Positions 8,752-16,596 of a stretch of 64,000 nt of DNA are shown here, piece after piece; the first letter of the stretch is position 1, and each line of letters opens with the position of its first letter. Position numbers and translations under genes: made by a program. Below the pieces are notes generated by a model that made no database searches, had not been told where the DNA came from, and was given only the letters and a program-made list of their open reading frames with translations. The DNA comes from Pseudosporangium ferrugineum (GTDB lineage Bacteria; Actinomycetota; Actinomycetes; Mycobacteriales; Micromonosporaceae). The stretch covers positions 124,001-188,000 of the forward strand of contig NZ_PVZG01000011.1 of assembly GCF_003002065.1 (NCBI RefSeq). Direction: 5' to 3'.

Positions 8752-10278
8752 CTAGACGGGGGTGACGCCGTGGCGGCGACGGGAGAACGTGCGGTCCTTG
8801 CCGCGGGCGGCGGTGAACCGGCGGATGAGTTCGGCGCGCAGGTCGGTCGGCTCCACGATCGCGTCGATGACGAGCTCGCCGGCCAGGCGCAGGATGTCGA
8901 TGTCGCGCTCGTACTCGGCGCGGCGCTCGGCGATGAAGGCGGCGCGGTCCTCCTCGGGCAGCGCCGCGATCTTGTTGGCGTAGACGGCGTTCACGGCCGC
9001 CTCCGCGCCCATCACCGCGATCTTGGCGGTGGGCAGCGCGATCGTCGCGTCCGGGTCGAAGCCGGGGCCGGCCATCGCGTACAGGCCGGCGCCGTAGGCC
9101 TTGCGCACCACGACGCAGATCTTCGGGACGGTCGCCTCGGAGATCGCGGTGATCATCTTGGCGCCGTGCCGGATGATGCCCTGCTTCTCCACCGCGGAGC
9201 CGACCATGAAGCCGGGCACGTCGGAGAGGAACAGCAGCGGCACGTTGAAGGCGTCGCAGAGCTGCACGAACCGGCTCGCCTTGTCGGCCGAGTCGACGAA
9301 CAGCACGCCGCCCTTGAACATCGAGTTGTTGCCGACCACGCCGATGACCTGGCCGTCGAGCCGGGCGAAGCCGATCGTCAGCTCCTTGGCCCACAGCGCC
9401 TGGATCTCGAAGAACGAGCCCTGGTCGACGATGCCCTTGAGGTAGCGGCGCATGTCGAACGCCTGCCGCTCGCTGACCGGCACGAGCGCGGCGAGGTCCA
9501 CATCGGCCGGTGCCGCCGCGGTGGCCGCAGGCGGCTGCTCGGTGTAGTTGGGGGGCAGGTAGGAGAGGTAGTTGCGGACGACGTCGAGGGCCTCCTGCTC
9601 GGTCTTGCACAGGAAGTGACCGACGCCGGACTCGGCGCAGTGCACCCGGGCGCCGCCCATCGCCTCGAGCGTCGTCTTCTCGCCGGTGACCATCTCGACC
9701 ATGCGGTCGGAGCCCAGATACATGCTCGCGTTGCCCTCGACCATGGCCACCACGTCGCAGAACGCCGGGATGTAGGCCCCGCCCGCGGCCGACGGCCCGA
9801 ACAGCGCGCAGACCTGCGGGATCGACCCGGACGCGCGGACCTGGTTGTGGAAGATCTTGCCCGCTCCGCGGCGGCCCGGGAACAGGTCGACCTGGTCGGT
9901 GATGCGCGCGCCCGCGGAATCCACGAGATAGACCATCGGTACGCCGTTCGCGTACGCCCGCTCGATGATCCGGATGATCTTCTCGACCGTACGGGCGCCC
10001 CACGACCCGGCCTTCACGGTCGAGTCGTTCGCCATGACGCACACCTCGCGCCCGTCGATGCGGGCGTTACCGGTGATCACGCCGTCCGCCGGCAGCCCCT
10101 CGGCCAGGCTGTTGGCGTAGAGCCCGTCCTCGACGAACGAGCCGTCGTCGACGAGCAGGGCGATCCGCTCGCGCGCGAAGAGCTTCCCCTTCGCGGCGTT
10201 CGCGGCGTGGTACTTCTCCGCGCCGCCCGCGACCGCCCGCTTGCGCGCCTGCGCCAGCGCTTCCTCGTCGAATGCCAC
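8752..10278 (-). CDS. Acyl-CoA carboxylase beta (carboxyltransferase) subunit
   Basis: Carboxyltransferase of 508 residues that moves carboxyl from carboxybiotin to an acyl-CoA, probably 3-methylcrotonyl-CoA here. Two crotonase-like halves are visible: the first with GARTVEKIIRIIERA, SAGARITDQVDLFPGRRGAG and GPSAAGGAYIPAFCD, the second with FARLDGQVIGVVGNN, SDVPGFMVGSAVEKQG, RKAYGAGLYAMAGPG and GAEAAVNAVYANKI. The start is GTG 10278 with GAGGGGGA upstream. The promoter has TACCCT just before an inverted repeat (10296-10310) also found upstream of the TetR gene. It is first in an operon with the dehydrogenase. The biotin carboxylase partner lies 4 kb upstream behind two unrelated genes. Confidence 0.92.
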   Translation of the reverse strand: MAFDEEALAQARKRAVAGGAEKYHAANAAKGKLFARERIALLVDDGSFVEDGLYANSLAEGLPADGVITGNARIDGREVCVMANDSTVKAGSWGARTVEKIIRIIERAYANGVPMVYLVDSAGARITDQVDLFPGRRGAGKIFHNQVRASGSIPQVCALFGPSAAGGAYIPAFCDVVAMVEGNASMYLGSDRMVEMVTGEKTTLEAMGGARVHCAESGVGHFLCKTEQEALDVVRNYLSYLPPNYTEQPPAATAAAPADVDLAALVPVSERQAFDMRRYLKGIVDQGSFFEIQALWAKELTIGFARLDGQVIGVVGNNSMFKGGVLFVDSADKASRFVQLCDAFNVPLLFLSDVPGFMVGSAVEKQGIIRHGAKMITAISEATVPKICVVVRKAYGAGLYAMAGPGFDPDATIALPTAKIAVMGAEAAVNAVYANKIAALPEEDRAAFIAERRAEYERDIDILRLAGELVIDAIVEPTDLRAELIRRFTAARGKDRTFSRRRHGVTPV

Positions 10279-10295
10279 GTGTCCCCCTCGTTCGT

Positions 10296-10310
10296 CCTGA
10301 ACGATCGTTA
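10296..10310 (-). promoter_or_regulatory. Likely TetR operator at the carboxyltransferase promoter
   Basis: Minus strand reads TAACGATCGTTCAGG, containing the perfect palindrome AACGATCGTT (10300-10309). It directly follows TACCCT (10312-10317, minus), a plausible -10 box, so a bound repressor would cover the start point. A 13/15 match lies upstream of the TetR gene at 16339. Confidence 0.6.
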
Positions 10311-10345
10311 GGGTAGCGCACTCGGCGACCTTGGGCCAGACGCGA

Positions 10346-10378
10346 ACGGGAGCCCCCGCAGGCTGCGGAGACTCCCGT
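10346..10378 (-). terminator. Two-part hairpin after the chaplin gene
   Basis: ACGGGAG/CTCCCGT outer arms enclose CCGCA/TGCGG around a GGC loop. It is the second hairpin after the chaplin stop and lies before the carboxyltransferase promoter. Confidence 0.6.
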
Positions 10379-10389
10379 CCGATGTGCCG

Positions 10390-10422
10390 CCGGTGCTGTG
10401 GAGGAGCACCGGTTTTCTTTTT
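10390..10422. terminator. Rho-independent terminator
   Basis: CCGGTGCT and AGCACCGG pair around a 7-nt loop and are followed on the plus strand by TTTTCTTTTT. Read from the minus strand, the A-rich side precedes the stem, so it may act in both directions between the chaplin gene and the carboxyltransferase promoter. Confidence 0.7.
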
Positions 10423-10488
10423 CCTGCCCGGCGCCTCGCGGCGCCGCTCGGGTCACGCCCGGGACCGGCGCGACCCGGGTCTCTCCTG

Positions 10489-11640
10489 TTACTTGAGCAG
10501 CTTCTGGACGTCCAGGCCGCCCAGGTTCACGCCACCGGCGTTGCTCAGGTTCTGGGTGAGGCCGTCCACCGCGGTGCCCTCGGTCTTGGCCGCCTTGGCC
10601 GCGGCCTTGTGCGTACGCGGGTGCTCGCCGTACGGGTCGTCGTTGCCGGTCGCGCCGCCGTCGCCGCCGACCTGGTCACCGTCGTCGTCGCCCGGGTAGC
10701 CGCCGTTGTCGCCACCGTTGTCGCCGCCGTCGTGGCCGCCGTTGCCCTTGGTGTCGTTCGAGCAGGCCGCCGCCGCGTCCGCCGCGCCCAGGACCGCGAG
10801 CGCGTTGCCACAGACGTTGACCGGGATCGTGATCGGCGCCGCCACCTGCGTACCGTTCAGCACGCCGATGTTGCCGTTGCTGTCCTGCTTGATGCCGTTG
10901 CCCTTGTGGCCCGACTCGTTCTGCGACGCGCCGGCCGCGTTCGCGACGCCGAGGACGCTCGCGGCGTTGCCGGTCACGTTGATCGGGGCGTACACCGGCA
11001 GCGCGACCTGGGTGCCGTTGCCGAGGCCGATGTTGCCGTTGCTGTCCTGCTTGATGCCGCCCTCGGTGGAGTGCCCACCGTTGACGCAGGCGGCCTGCGC
11101 GTTGGACAGGCCGAGGATCGCGAGCGAGTTGCCGCAGACGTTGACCGGCACGTCGATCGGCGCCGCCACCTGGGTGCCGTTCAGCACGCCGACGTTGTCG
11201 TGCGAGTCCTGGTCGACCTTGCCGCCCTCGGTCTTGCCGCTCTCGGTCTTGTTGACCCCGGCGCCGGCCGCGTTGGCCACGCCCAGGACGGAGACCGCGT
11301 TGCCGACCACGTTCACCGGCACGGTGATCGGCACCAGCACCTGGGTGCCGTTCAGCACGCCGATGTTGCCGTGCGACTTCTGGGTGTACTTGCCCTTCTT
11401 GCCGCTCTCGACCCAGTTGATGCCCTGGCCCGCGGCGTTCGACTCGCCGGCCACGCCGATCGAGTTGCCGACCACGTTCAGCGGCACGGCCACCCTGGTG
11501 AACACCTGCGTGCCGTTGGCGATCCCGACGTTGTCGGTGCTGCTCTGAGAGACATCGGCGTGCGCCATTCCCGGTGCGAACAGGAGGGCGCCCGCGGCCA
11601 GCACACCGACGCTCAGAGTCTTACGAACCCAAGTCTTCAT
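10489..11640 (-). CDS. Secreted protein with five chaplin-like domains
   Basis: 383-residue exported protein. Residues 1-28 are a signal peptide ending AHA. Five units of about 40 residues follow, near residues 30-70, 89-128, 146-185, 201-240 and 256-295. Each has the chaplin pattern N(I/V)G..NGTQV...P..VP(V/I)NV.GN..(S/A)VLG.(A/S)NA. Units 3 and 5 keep the Cys pair of classic chaplins; units 1, 2 and 4 have V or T instead. The C-terminus is Gly/Asp rich and then ends without an LPXTG signal or membrane anchor. Known chaplins assemble into hydrophobic amyloid layers on aerial hyphae or spores. It sits between two blocks of leucine-catabolism genes. Confidence 0.85.
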   Translation of the reverse strand: MKTWVRKTLSVGVLAAGALLFAPGMAHADVSQSSTDNVGIANGTQVFTRVAVPLNVVGNSIGVAGESNAAGQGINWVESGKKGKYTQKSHGNIGVLNGTQVLVPITVPVNVVGNAVSVLGVANAAGAGVNKTESGKTEGGKVDQDSHDNVGVLNGTQVAAPIDVPVNVCGNSLAILGLSNAQAACVNGGHSTEGGIKQDSNGNIGLGNGTQVALPVYAPINVTGNAASVLGVANAAGASQNESGHKGNGIKQDSNGNIGVLNGTQVAAPITIPVNVCGNALAVLGAADAAAACSNDTKGNGGHDGGDNGGDNGGYPGDDDGDQVGGDGGATGNDDPYGEHPRTHKAAAKAAKTEGTAVDGLTQNLSNAGGVNLGGLDVQKLLK

Positions 11641-11931
11641 GGAGAGAAGATGCCTTTCACAATGGTCAGAAAATGGTGAGTCGCGTATTCAATTGAATGG
11701 TGCTTCCGGGCGCAGCGGTGCCCTGGCTGTTTTCGGCTGCCCTGACCCCGCCGGCGTTATCGCCCGGCGGTACGTGACGACCTGGCCTGGAAATGATTCG
11801 CCGCTTGTTCGCAAACGGTTCCAGGAATCGGGCCTCGTCGCCCGGGCGCGCTGCGCCCGGCGGTCGGCCGTCACTGAACCCCGCTCGACCCGGCGCCGGG
11901 AGTACCGGCCACGCCACGTCGAGCAGAGTCG
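11641..11931 (-). promoter_or_regulatory. Upstream region of the chaplin gene
   Basis: 291 bp without a gene. The 60 bp next to the start are unusually AT-rich for this genome. They hold a perfect 12-bp palindrome ATTCAATTGAAT (11687-11698) and two direct copies of AATGGT (11661 and 11672). This looks like a regulated leader or operator zone; no regulator is identified. Confidence 0.45.
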
Positions 11932-13008
11932 CTAGTCAGGTGAGACGGTCGGTGCCTCGGCGTCGTGGCGCCGGACCTCGACATCGGTCGCGAGCGGCAG
12001 CCGATGGCAGGCCATCGTGCTGTCCGCGACCGCTGACGGAAGGACGGCCGCAGAGGGGCCACCGTCCGTCGCGGTTCCCGCTCCGGAGACCGGGAACCCG
12101 TTCGCTGCCCCGAGGTTGACCCGCAGCGGAGCGGGCCCGTCACCATCGGGTTTCTCGCGGACCGTCTCCGGCACGGCGACCGCGGGAGCGGCCGGATGCC
12201 AGACGGCGGTCTTTCCCACCGGGTGCCGCACCGGAGCCTTGTGCAGGACCGGCGCGGACTTGTGCCCACCCGTGGCCACCTCCGCGGCGGGTCCCTCCGT
12301 CGGCGGGACGCCGGGCGTCGTGGCACCCGCGTCCGGCTCCGGACGGTCCTGCTGCGGTGCCGGCTCCGGCCCCGCCGCGTCGTGCGGCAGGCCGGACGCC
12401 GGGGCGGGCTCCGGCTCCGCCGCGTCCTGCGACAGGCCGGGGGCCGGGGCGAGCGGCCGGGCATCCACCGCGTCGCCGATGAGGCGAGTGGGGGCGGTCA
12501 GATCCCGGACGACGTGGGTGACACCCGCGTCCTTCGTACCGTGCGTGACCTCACCGACCGTGTCCACGAGCCGCTGAGGGACCGCGGTCACCGCGCCGAG
12601 GACGGTGCGGTGCCGGTCGGATTCCGACGGCTTGACCACCGTACGCAGAACCCGATCGACCAGTGGCCGTTCCCCGCCGTTCTGGACGGCGTGCTCCCCA
12701 CCGTGCTGGACGGTGCCGAGGAGCGATGAGCCGCTGGGCTGCACGGCGTGGGTGACCGCTCCGGGGAGCAGACCGCCCAGCGTGGGCTCGTGGTCGGCGG
12801 CGTGAGCGGCGGCTCCGGAGAGCAGCCACGCCGCGCCGGCGAGCCCGCCGACGACCAGTACGCGCAGACCCCATCGGGATCCGGACCGGTTCCCCCGCCG
12901 CCGCTCCGCCTCCTGGCTGTGAGGCGGCATGAGCGCGGAGCCGGCGGACGGAACAGCCGGCGGACGGCGTGCCGGGCGCGACTCGCGCTCGACCCCCCAG
13001 CCCGCCAT
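11932..13008 (-). CDS. Exported protein of unknown function, Pro-rich
   Basis: 358 residues from ATG 13008 (GAGGGG about 10 nt upstream), or 332 from an internal ATG at residue 27. A basic segment is followed by one hydrophobic stretch (LRVLVVGGLAGAAWLLSGAAAHA) that looks like a signal peptide with cleavage after AHA. The remainder is rich in Pro, Ala and charged residues, with a repeat of APxxGLxxDAAxPEPAP around residue 190. No known domain is visible. It lies directly upstream of the chaplin-like gene in the same orientation, so a shared cell-surface role is possible. Confidence 0.6.
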   Translation of the reverse strand: MAGWGVERESRPARRPPAVPSAGSALMPPHSQEAERRRGNRSGSRWGLRVLVVGGLAGAAWLLSGAAAHAADHEPTLGGLLPGAVTHAVQPSGSSLLGTVQHGGEHAVQNGGERPLVDRVLRTVVKPSESDRHRTVLGAVTAVPQRLVDTVGEVTHGTKDAGVTHVVRDLTAPTRLIGDAVDARPLAPAPGLSQDAAEPEPAPASGLPHDAAGPEPAPQQDRPEPDAGATTPGVPPTEGPAAEVATGGHKSAPVLHKAPVRHPVGKTAVWHPAAPAVAVPETVREKPDGDGPAPLRVNLGAANGFPVSGAGTATDGGPSAAVLPSAVADSTMACHRLPLATDVEVRRHDAEAPTVSPD

Positions 13009-13161
13009 CGGTCCCGCCCCTCGTCGTCGAATCGTGACCCCGCGGCCGACGGATCGGCCACTCGGTATTGGTAACGAAGCGACACAGTCAGGGTCACGCG
13101 GACGAATGGAGAAAATCGATCGGACGTTTTCCCCATGCGGTCCGGGAATGCGAAATCGAGA

Positions 13162-14043
13162 TCACACCAATCGGGTACGCGGCCCGGCCCGAAGAACACC
13201 CGACGGCAGCGCGCGCCCCAGCAGACCCTCGGCCATGGCGGCGACCCCGATCAGCGCGTCGAGATCGATCCCGGTGGAGATTCCCATGTCCTCGAGCATG
13301 TGCACGAGTTCCTCGGTCGCGATGTTGCCGGAGGCGCCGGGCGCGTACGGGCACCCGCCGATCCCGCCGACGCTCGCGTCGAACTCGGTCACCCCGAACT
13401 CCAGCGCGGTGAGGACGTTCGCCAGCCCCGTACCCCTGGTGTTGTGGAAGTGCAGGAGCTCAGGGCGTACCTCCGAAAGCAGGTCGCGGACCCGGCGGGG
13501 AGTCGCCATGCCGGTCGTGTCGCCGAACGCGACGCGGTCGGCGCCGTCCGCACGGACCCGGTCCACGATCCCGGCGACCCGCTTCGGGTCGATGTCCCCC
13601 TCGAACGGGCATCCGAAGCTCGTCGCCACGATCACCTCCAACGTCGCCCCCGCCTCATGGACCAGCGGGATCAGCGCGGCGATGTCGTCGAGCGACTCCT
13701 CGGTGGAGCGGTTCAGGTTCTTCCGGTTGTGCGTGTCGCCGGCGGAAACGACGACCTCGATCTCGCGGAAGCCGGCCCTGATCGCCCGCTCGGCGCCACG
13801 CGTGTTCGGAATCAGCGCCGAGTAGCGGATGCCGGGGTTGTGCCAGGCCCGCGCCCACACCTCGTCGGCGTCGGCCATCTGCGGGATCGCCTTCGGATGC
13901 ACGAACGAGACCGCCTCGATGCGCCGCACCCCCGTACGCGACAGCGCGTCGATCAGGCGCACCTTGTCGTCGGTCGGGATGGGCTCCTCGTTCTGAAGCC
14001 CGTCCCGCGGAGCCACTTCCCGGATGGAGACCGCGGTGGTCAT
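13162..14043 (-). CDS. Hydroxymethylglutaryl-CoA lyase
   Basis: 293-residue TIM-barrel lyase that splits HMG-CoA into acetoacetate and acetyl-CoA, the last step of leucine breakdown. Visible features are IREVAPRDGLQNE at the N-terminus (catalytic Arg and metal-binding Asp), SFVHPKAIPQMADA, VAFGDTTGMATP, LHFHNTRGTGLAN (metal His) and the active-site loop GGIGGCPYAPGASGN with its Cys. The ATG at 14043 follows GAGAGGGG. It lies 56 bp after the biotin carboxylase, with a 38-bp near-copy of that gene's last codons in the gap. The two are probably co-transcribed. Confidence 0.94.
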   Translation of the reverse strand: MTTAVSIREVAPRDGLQNEEPIPTDDKVRLIDALSRTGVRRIEAVSFVHPKAIPQMADADEVWARAWHNPGIRYSALIPNTRGAERAIRAGFREIEVVVSAGDTHNRKNLNRSTEESLDDIAALIPLVHEAGATLEVIVATSFGCPFEGDIDPKRVAGIVDRVRADGADRVAFGDTTGMATPRRVRDLLSEVRPELLHFHNTRGTGLANVLTALEFGVTEFDASVGGIGGCPYAPGASGNIATEELVHMLEDMGISTGIDLDALIGVAAMAEGLLGRALPSGVLRAGPRTRLV

Positions 14044-14056
14044 GTCCCGCCCCTCT

Positions 14057-14133
14057 CTGCTCAGCGCATCCTGCTCACGATGCCGGCGTCGTAGCCTGCT
14101 CAGCGCATCCTGGTCACGATGCCGGTGTCGTAG
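14057..14133 (-). repeat. 39-bp tandem duplication of the biotin carboxylase 3' end
   Basis: 14057-14094 and 14096-14133 match at 36 of 38 positions with a 39-bp period. The copy inside the gene encodes YDTGIVTRMR plus stop; the copy after the stop would encode YDAGIVSRMR plus stop in the same frame. Confidence 0.9.
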
Positions 14134-15437
14134 TCGCCGGAGAGGAACTCCTCGTTCTCCAGCAGTTCGGCGAAGAACGGCAGGTTCTGCTTCGGCCCGG
14201 CGATCTCGAACCCGGCGACCGCGGCGCGCGCCCGGGCGATCGCCTCGTCCCGGTCGGCGCCGAAGAGGATCAGCTTCGCCATCAACGAGTCGTAGAACGG
14301 TGTGACGGTCGTGCCGGCCGCGTACCCGGAATCCACCCGGACGCCCGCACCGGCCGGCTCGACCCACGTCGCGACCGCGCCCGGCCCCGGCAGGAACCGC
14401 TTCGGATCCTCGGCGTTGATCCGCAACTCGATCGCGTGGCCGCGCGTCGCCGTGCTCGTCACGTCGAAGCTGGGCGCCTCCCCCGAGGCGATGAGCAGCT
14501 GCTGCTCGACCAGGTCGATGCCGTGGATCAACTCGGTGATCGGGTGCTCCACCTGGAGGCGCGTGTTCATCTCCAGGAAGAAGAACTCCCCGGTCGCCGG
14601 GTCGAGCAGGCACTCCACCGTGCCGGCGTTGCGGTAGTTCACGGCCTCGCCGGCCTTGACCGCGGCCGCCAGCAGGCGCTCCCGCAGTTCGGGCCCGACG
14701 GCGGGACTCGGCGCCTCCTCGACCAGCTTCTGGTTGCGCCGCTGCACCGAGCACTCCCGCTCGCTGAGGGCGATCACCCGGCCGTCGGCGAGGCCGAGGA
14801 TCTGCACCTCGACGTGGCGTACCCGGGGAAAATAGCGCTCGATGAGCACCGAGCCGTCGCCGAACATCCGCTCGGCGAACGCCCTGACCTTGTCGTACTC
14901 GGTGCGCAGGCCGGCCTCGTCGTTCGCGACGGCCATGCCCATGCCCCCGCCGCCGGCCGCGGCCTTGACCATCACCGGATAGCCGATCGAGGTCGCCGCC
15001 GCGATCGCCGCGTCGACCTCGCCCGCGGGATCCTGGCTGCCGGGCGCCACCGGCACGCCGGCCGCCGCCATCAGGTTCCGAGCATTGATCTTGTCGCCCA
15101 TCGCGCTGATCGCCTCGGCGCCGGGCCCGACCCACACCAGCCCGTTCGATGCGACCGTACGGGCAAAGTCGGCGTTCTCGCTCAGGAACCCGTACCCGGG
15201 GTGCACAGCCTGCACCCCGGTCGACTTCGCGGCGGCGAGGATGGCATCGACATTGCGATAACTCAACGCGGGATTCGCGGGCCCGACACACACGGCCTCA
15301 TCCGCCTCGGCGACGAACGGCATCCCGGCGTCGGCCTCGGAATGCACGGCAACCGCCCGCACCCCGAGCCGCCTGGCCGTACGAATGATCCGGCGGGCGA
15401 TCTCGCCCCGGTTGGCGATGAGCAGCGAATCGATCAT
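14100..15437 (-). CDS. Biotin carboxylase subunit, no BCCP domain
   Basis: 445-residue ATP-grasp biotin carboxylase. It has the full core: LLIANRGEIARRIIRTARRLG at the start, GYGFLSENADFA, the glycine loop VKAAAGGGGMGM, ECSVQRRNQKL, the metal-binding FFLEMNTRLQVEHPITE and RINAED. Actinobacterial methylcrotonyl- or propionyl-CoA carboxylase alpha chains usually run to about 600-700 residues with a C-terminal biotinyl (AMKM) domain; this one stops right after the carboxylase core. The carrier protein must come from another locus. ATG 15437 follows GAGGAAAG. It leads an operon with HMG-CoA lyase. Confidence 0.92.
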   Translation of the reverse strand: MIDSLLIANRGEIARRIIRTARRLGVRAVAVHSEADAGMPFVAEADEAVCVGPANPALSYRNVDAILAAAKSTGVQAVHPGYGFLSENADFARTVASNGLVWVGPGAEAISAMGDKINARNLMAAAGVPVAPGSQDPAGEVDAAIAAATSIGYPVMVKAAAGGGGMGMAVANDEAGLRTEYDKVRAFAERMFGDGSVLIERYFPRVRHVEVQILGLADGRVIALSERECSVQRRNQKLVEEAPSPAVGPELRERLLAAAVKAGEAVNYRNAGTVECLLDPATGEFFFLEMNTRLQVEHPITELIHGIDLVEQQLLIASGEAPSFDVTSTATRGHAIELRINAEDPKRFLPGPGAVATWVEPAGAGVRVDSGYAAGTTVTPFYDSLMAKLILFGADRDEAIARARAAVAGFEIAGPKQNLPFFAELLENEEFLSGDYDTGIVTRMR

Positions 15438-15701
15438 GTCGCTCTTTCCTCGCTCGGGTCCGGACGGGTACGCCCGGAGGACGGCGGAAGGGAGTAGGAC
15501 GCGAGAGGGATCACCTCGGCGGCGTCACGGGTGAGTGGGACACCTGGCTGCGGGTACGCCTTCCGTCCGGCGCGCGTTTTCCCCTGGCCGGTCGCTTCGT
15601 CCCGGCCGGCGGGGCTCCCGGGATGGCCGGGCCGTGGTCAGCACGGGGTGGCCCGGCCGCTTCGACGTCCCGTGGCATGGGCCGACCCGCACGGCCCATG
15701 G

Positions 15702-16304
15702 TCAGCGTCCGAGGAGGGCGTGACCCGTTGCCTCACGCAGCAGGTCGGCCCGCCGCCGCCGGTCGACCTCCCCGCCCAGGAACGGCGTGGAGTTCATCAG
15801 GCCGAACGCGGAGTGCGCCAGCACCCGGGCCTCGCCCGCATCCAACTCGGGGCGAAGCGTGGAGAGCACCGCGACCCACTCCTCGACGTACAGCCGCTGC
15901 AGCCGCCGGATCTGCCGACGAGGCTCCTCGGGCAACCGGTCCAGCTCGTGCAGATGCAGGGCGATCACCGCGGGATGGGCCAACGCGAACTCGACGTGAA
16001 ACTCGATCAGATCGCTCAACGCGGCGAGCGCATCGTCGGGATGCCGGGCCACCCGCTCCTTGCCACCGTGCAGCAGCCCCTCGCTCACCGGAATGAGCGC
16101 GGCCGCCAGCATGGCCTCCTTGCCGGCAAAGTGGTGATACAGCGCGGGACCGGTCACCCCGGCCGCCGAACCGATGTCATCCATCGACACGCCGTGATAT
16201 CCCCGCGCGGCAAAAAGCCCGACCGCGATCTCCAGAATCTCGTCCCGCCGCGAACGTCGGCGGGGAGCCGGCGGTCCAGGACGCTGCTGCTGATCTACCG
16301 TCAC
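15702..16304 (-). CDS. TetR family regulator of the leucine cluster
   Basis: 200-residue TetR protein. The N-terminal helix-turn-helix is clear (ILEIAVGLFAARGYHGVSMDDIGSAAGVTGPALYHHFAGKEAML spans residues about 23-66), followed by a helical ligand domain. It is the first minus-strand gene of the catabolic set. GTG 16304 has no ribosome-binding site; TAGAGT ends 6 nt upstream, so it is probably leaderless. An inverted repeat at 16339-16353 matches one at the carboxyltransferase promoter, suggesting self-regulation and control of the split operon. An acyl-CoA ligand is plausible but inferred. Confidence 0.88.
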   Translation of the reverse strand: MTVDQQQRPGPPAPRRRSRRDEILEIAVGLFAARGYHGVSMDDIGSAAGVTGPALYHHFAGKEAMLAAALIPVSEGLLHGGKERVARHPDDALAALSDLIEFHVEFALAHPAVIALHLHELDRLPEEPRRQIRRLQRLYVEEWVAVLSTLRPELDAGEARVLAHSAFGLMNSTPFLGGEVDRRRRADLLREATGHALLGR

Positions 16305-16596
16305 CTCGCCACTCTAACCCCCTGTCAACCCCGGTACTTAACGCACGTTCAGGCGAATCACGGAGTCAGATGATCCACATGATGGCGTTTTGCGCCCCGG
16401 GACCCGGCCCTCCTGTGACCGGAATGACAGAACTGCCCAGGCGAGAGGCGGTGCGCGCGCCCAGCGGCCCCTGCTCACCCCATCAGCCGCCGTCCCTCGC
16501 CGCCGTCCCTCGCCGCCGCCGCTCGCCGCCGCCGCCCGCCGCCGCCCCTCGCCGCCGCCCCGACATCCGCTCGCTGGTGGCCCGGCAACGCCGGGC
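16305..16596. other. Intergenic with low-complexity GCC/CTC stretch
   Basis: 292 bp between the TetR and VanZ-like genes. It has the TetR promoter and operator at its left end and a stretch of near-identical short units (GCCGTCCCTC, CCGCCGCC) at about 16490-16560. No gene seen. Confidence 0.5.
16339..16353 (+). promoter_or_regulatory. Likely TetR operator upstream of tetR
   Basis: TAACGCACGTTCAGG shares 13 of 15 bases with the site at the carboxyltransferase promoter, differing only in the two central bases of the AACG-NN-CGTT inverted repeat. It lies about 35 nt before the tetR start. Confidence 0.5.
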
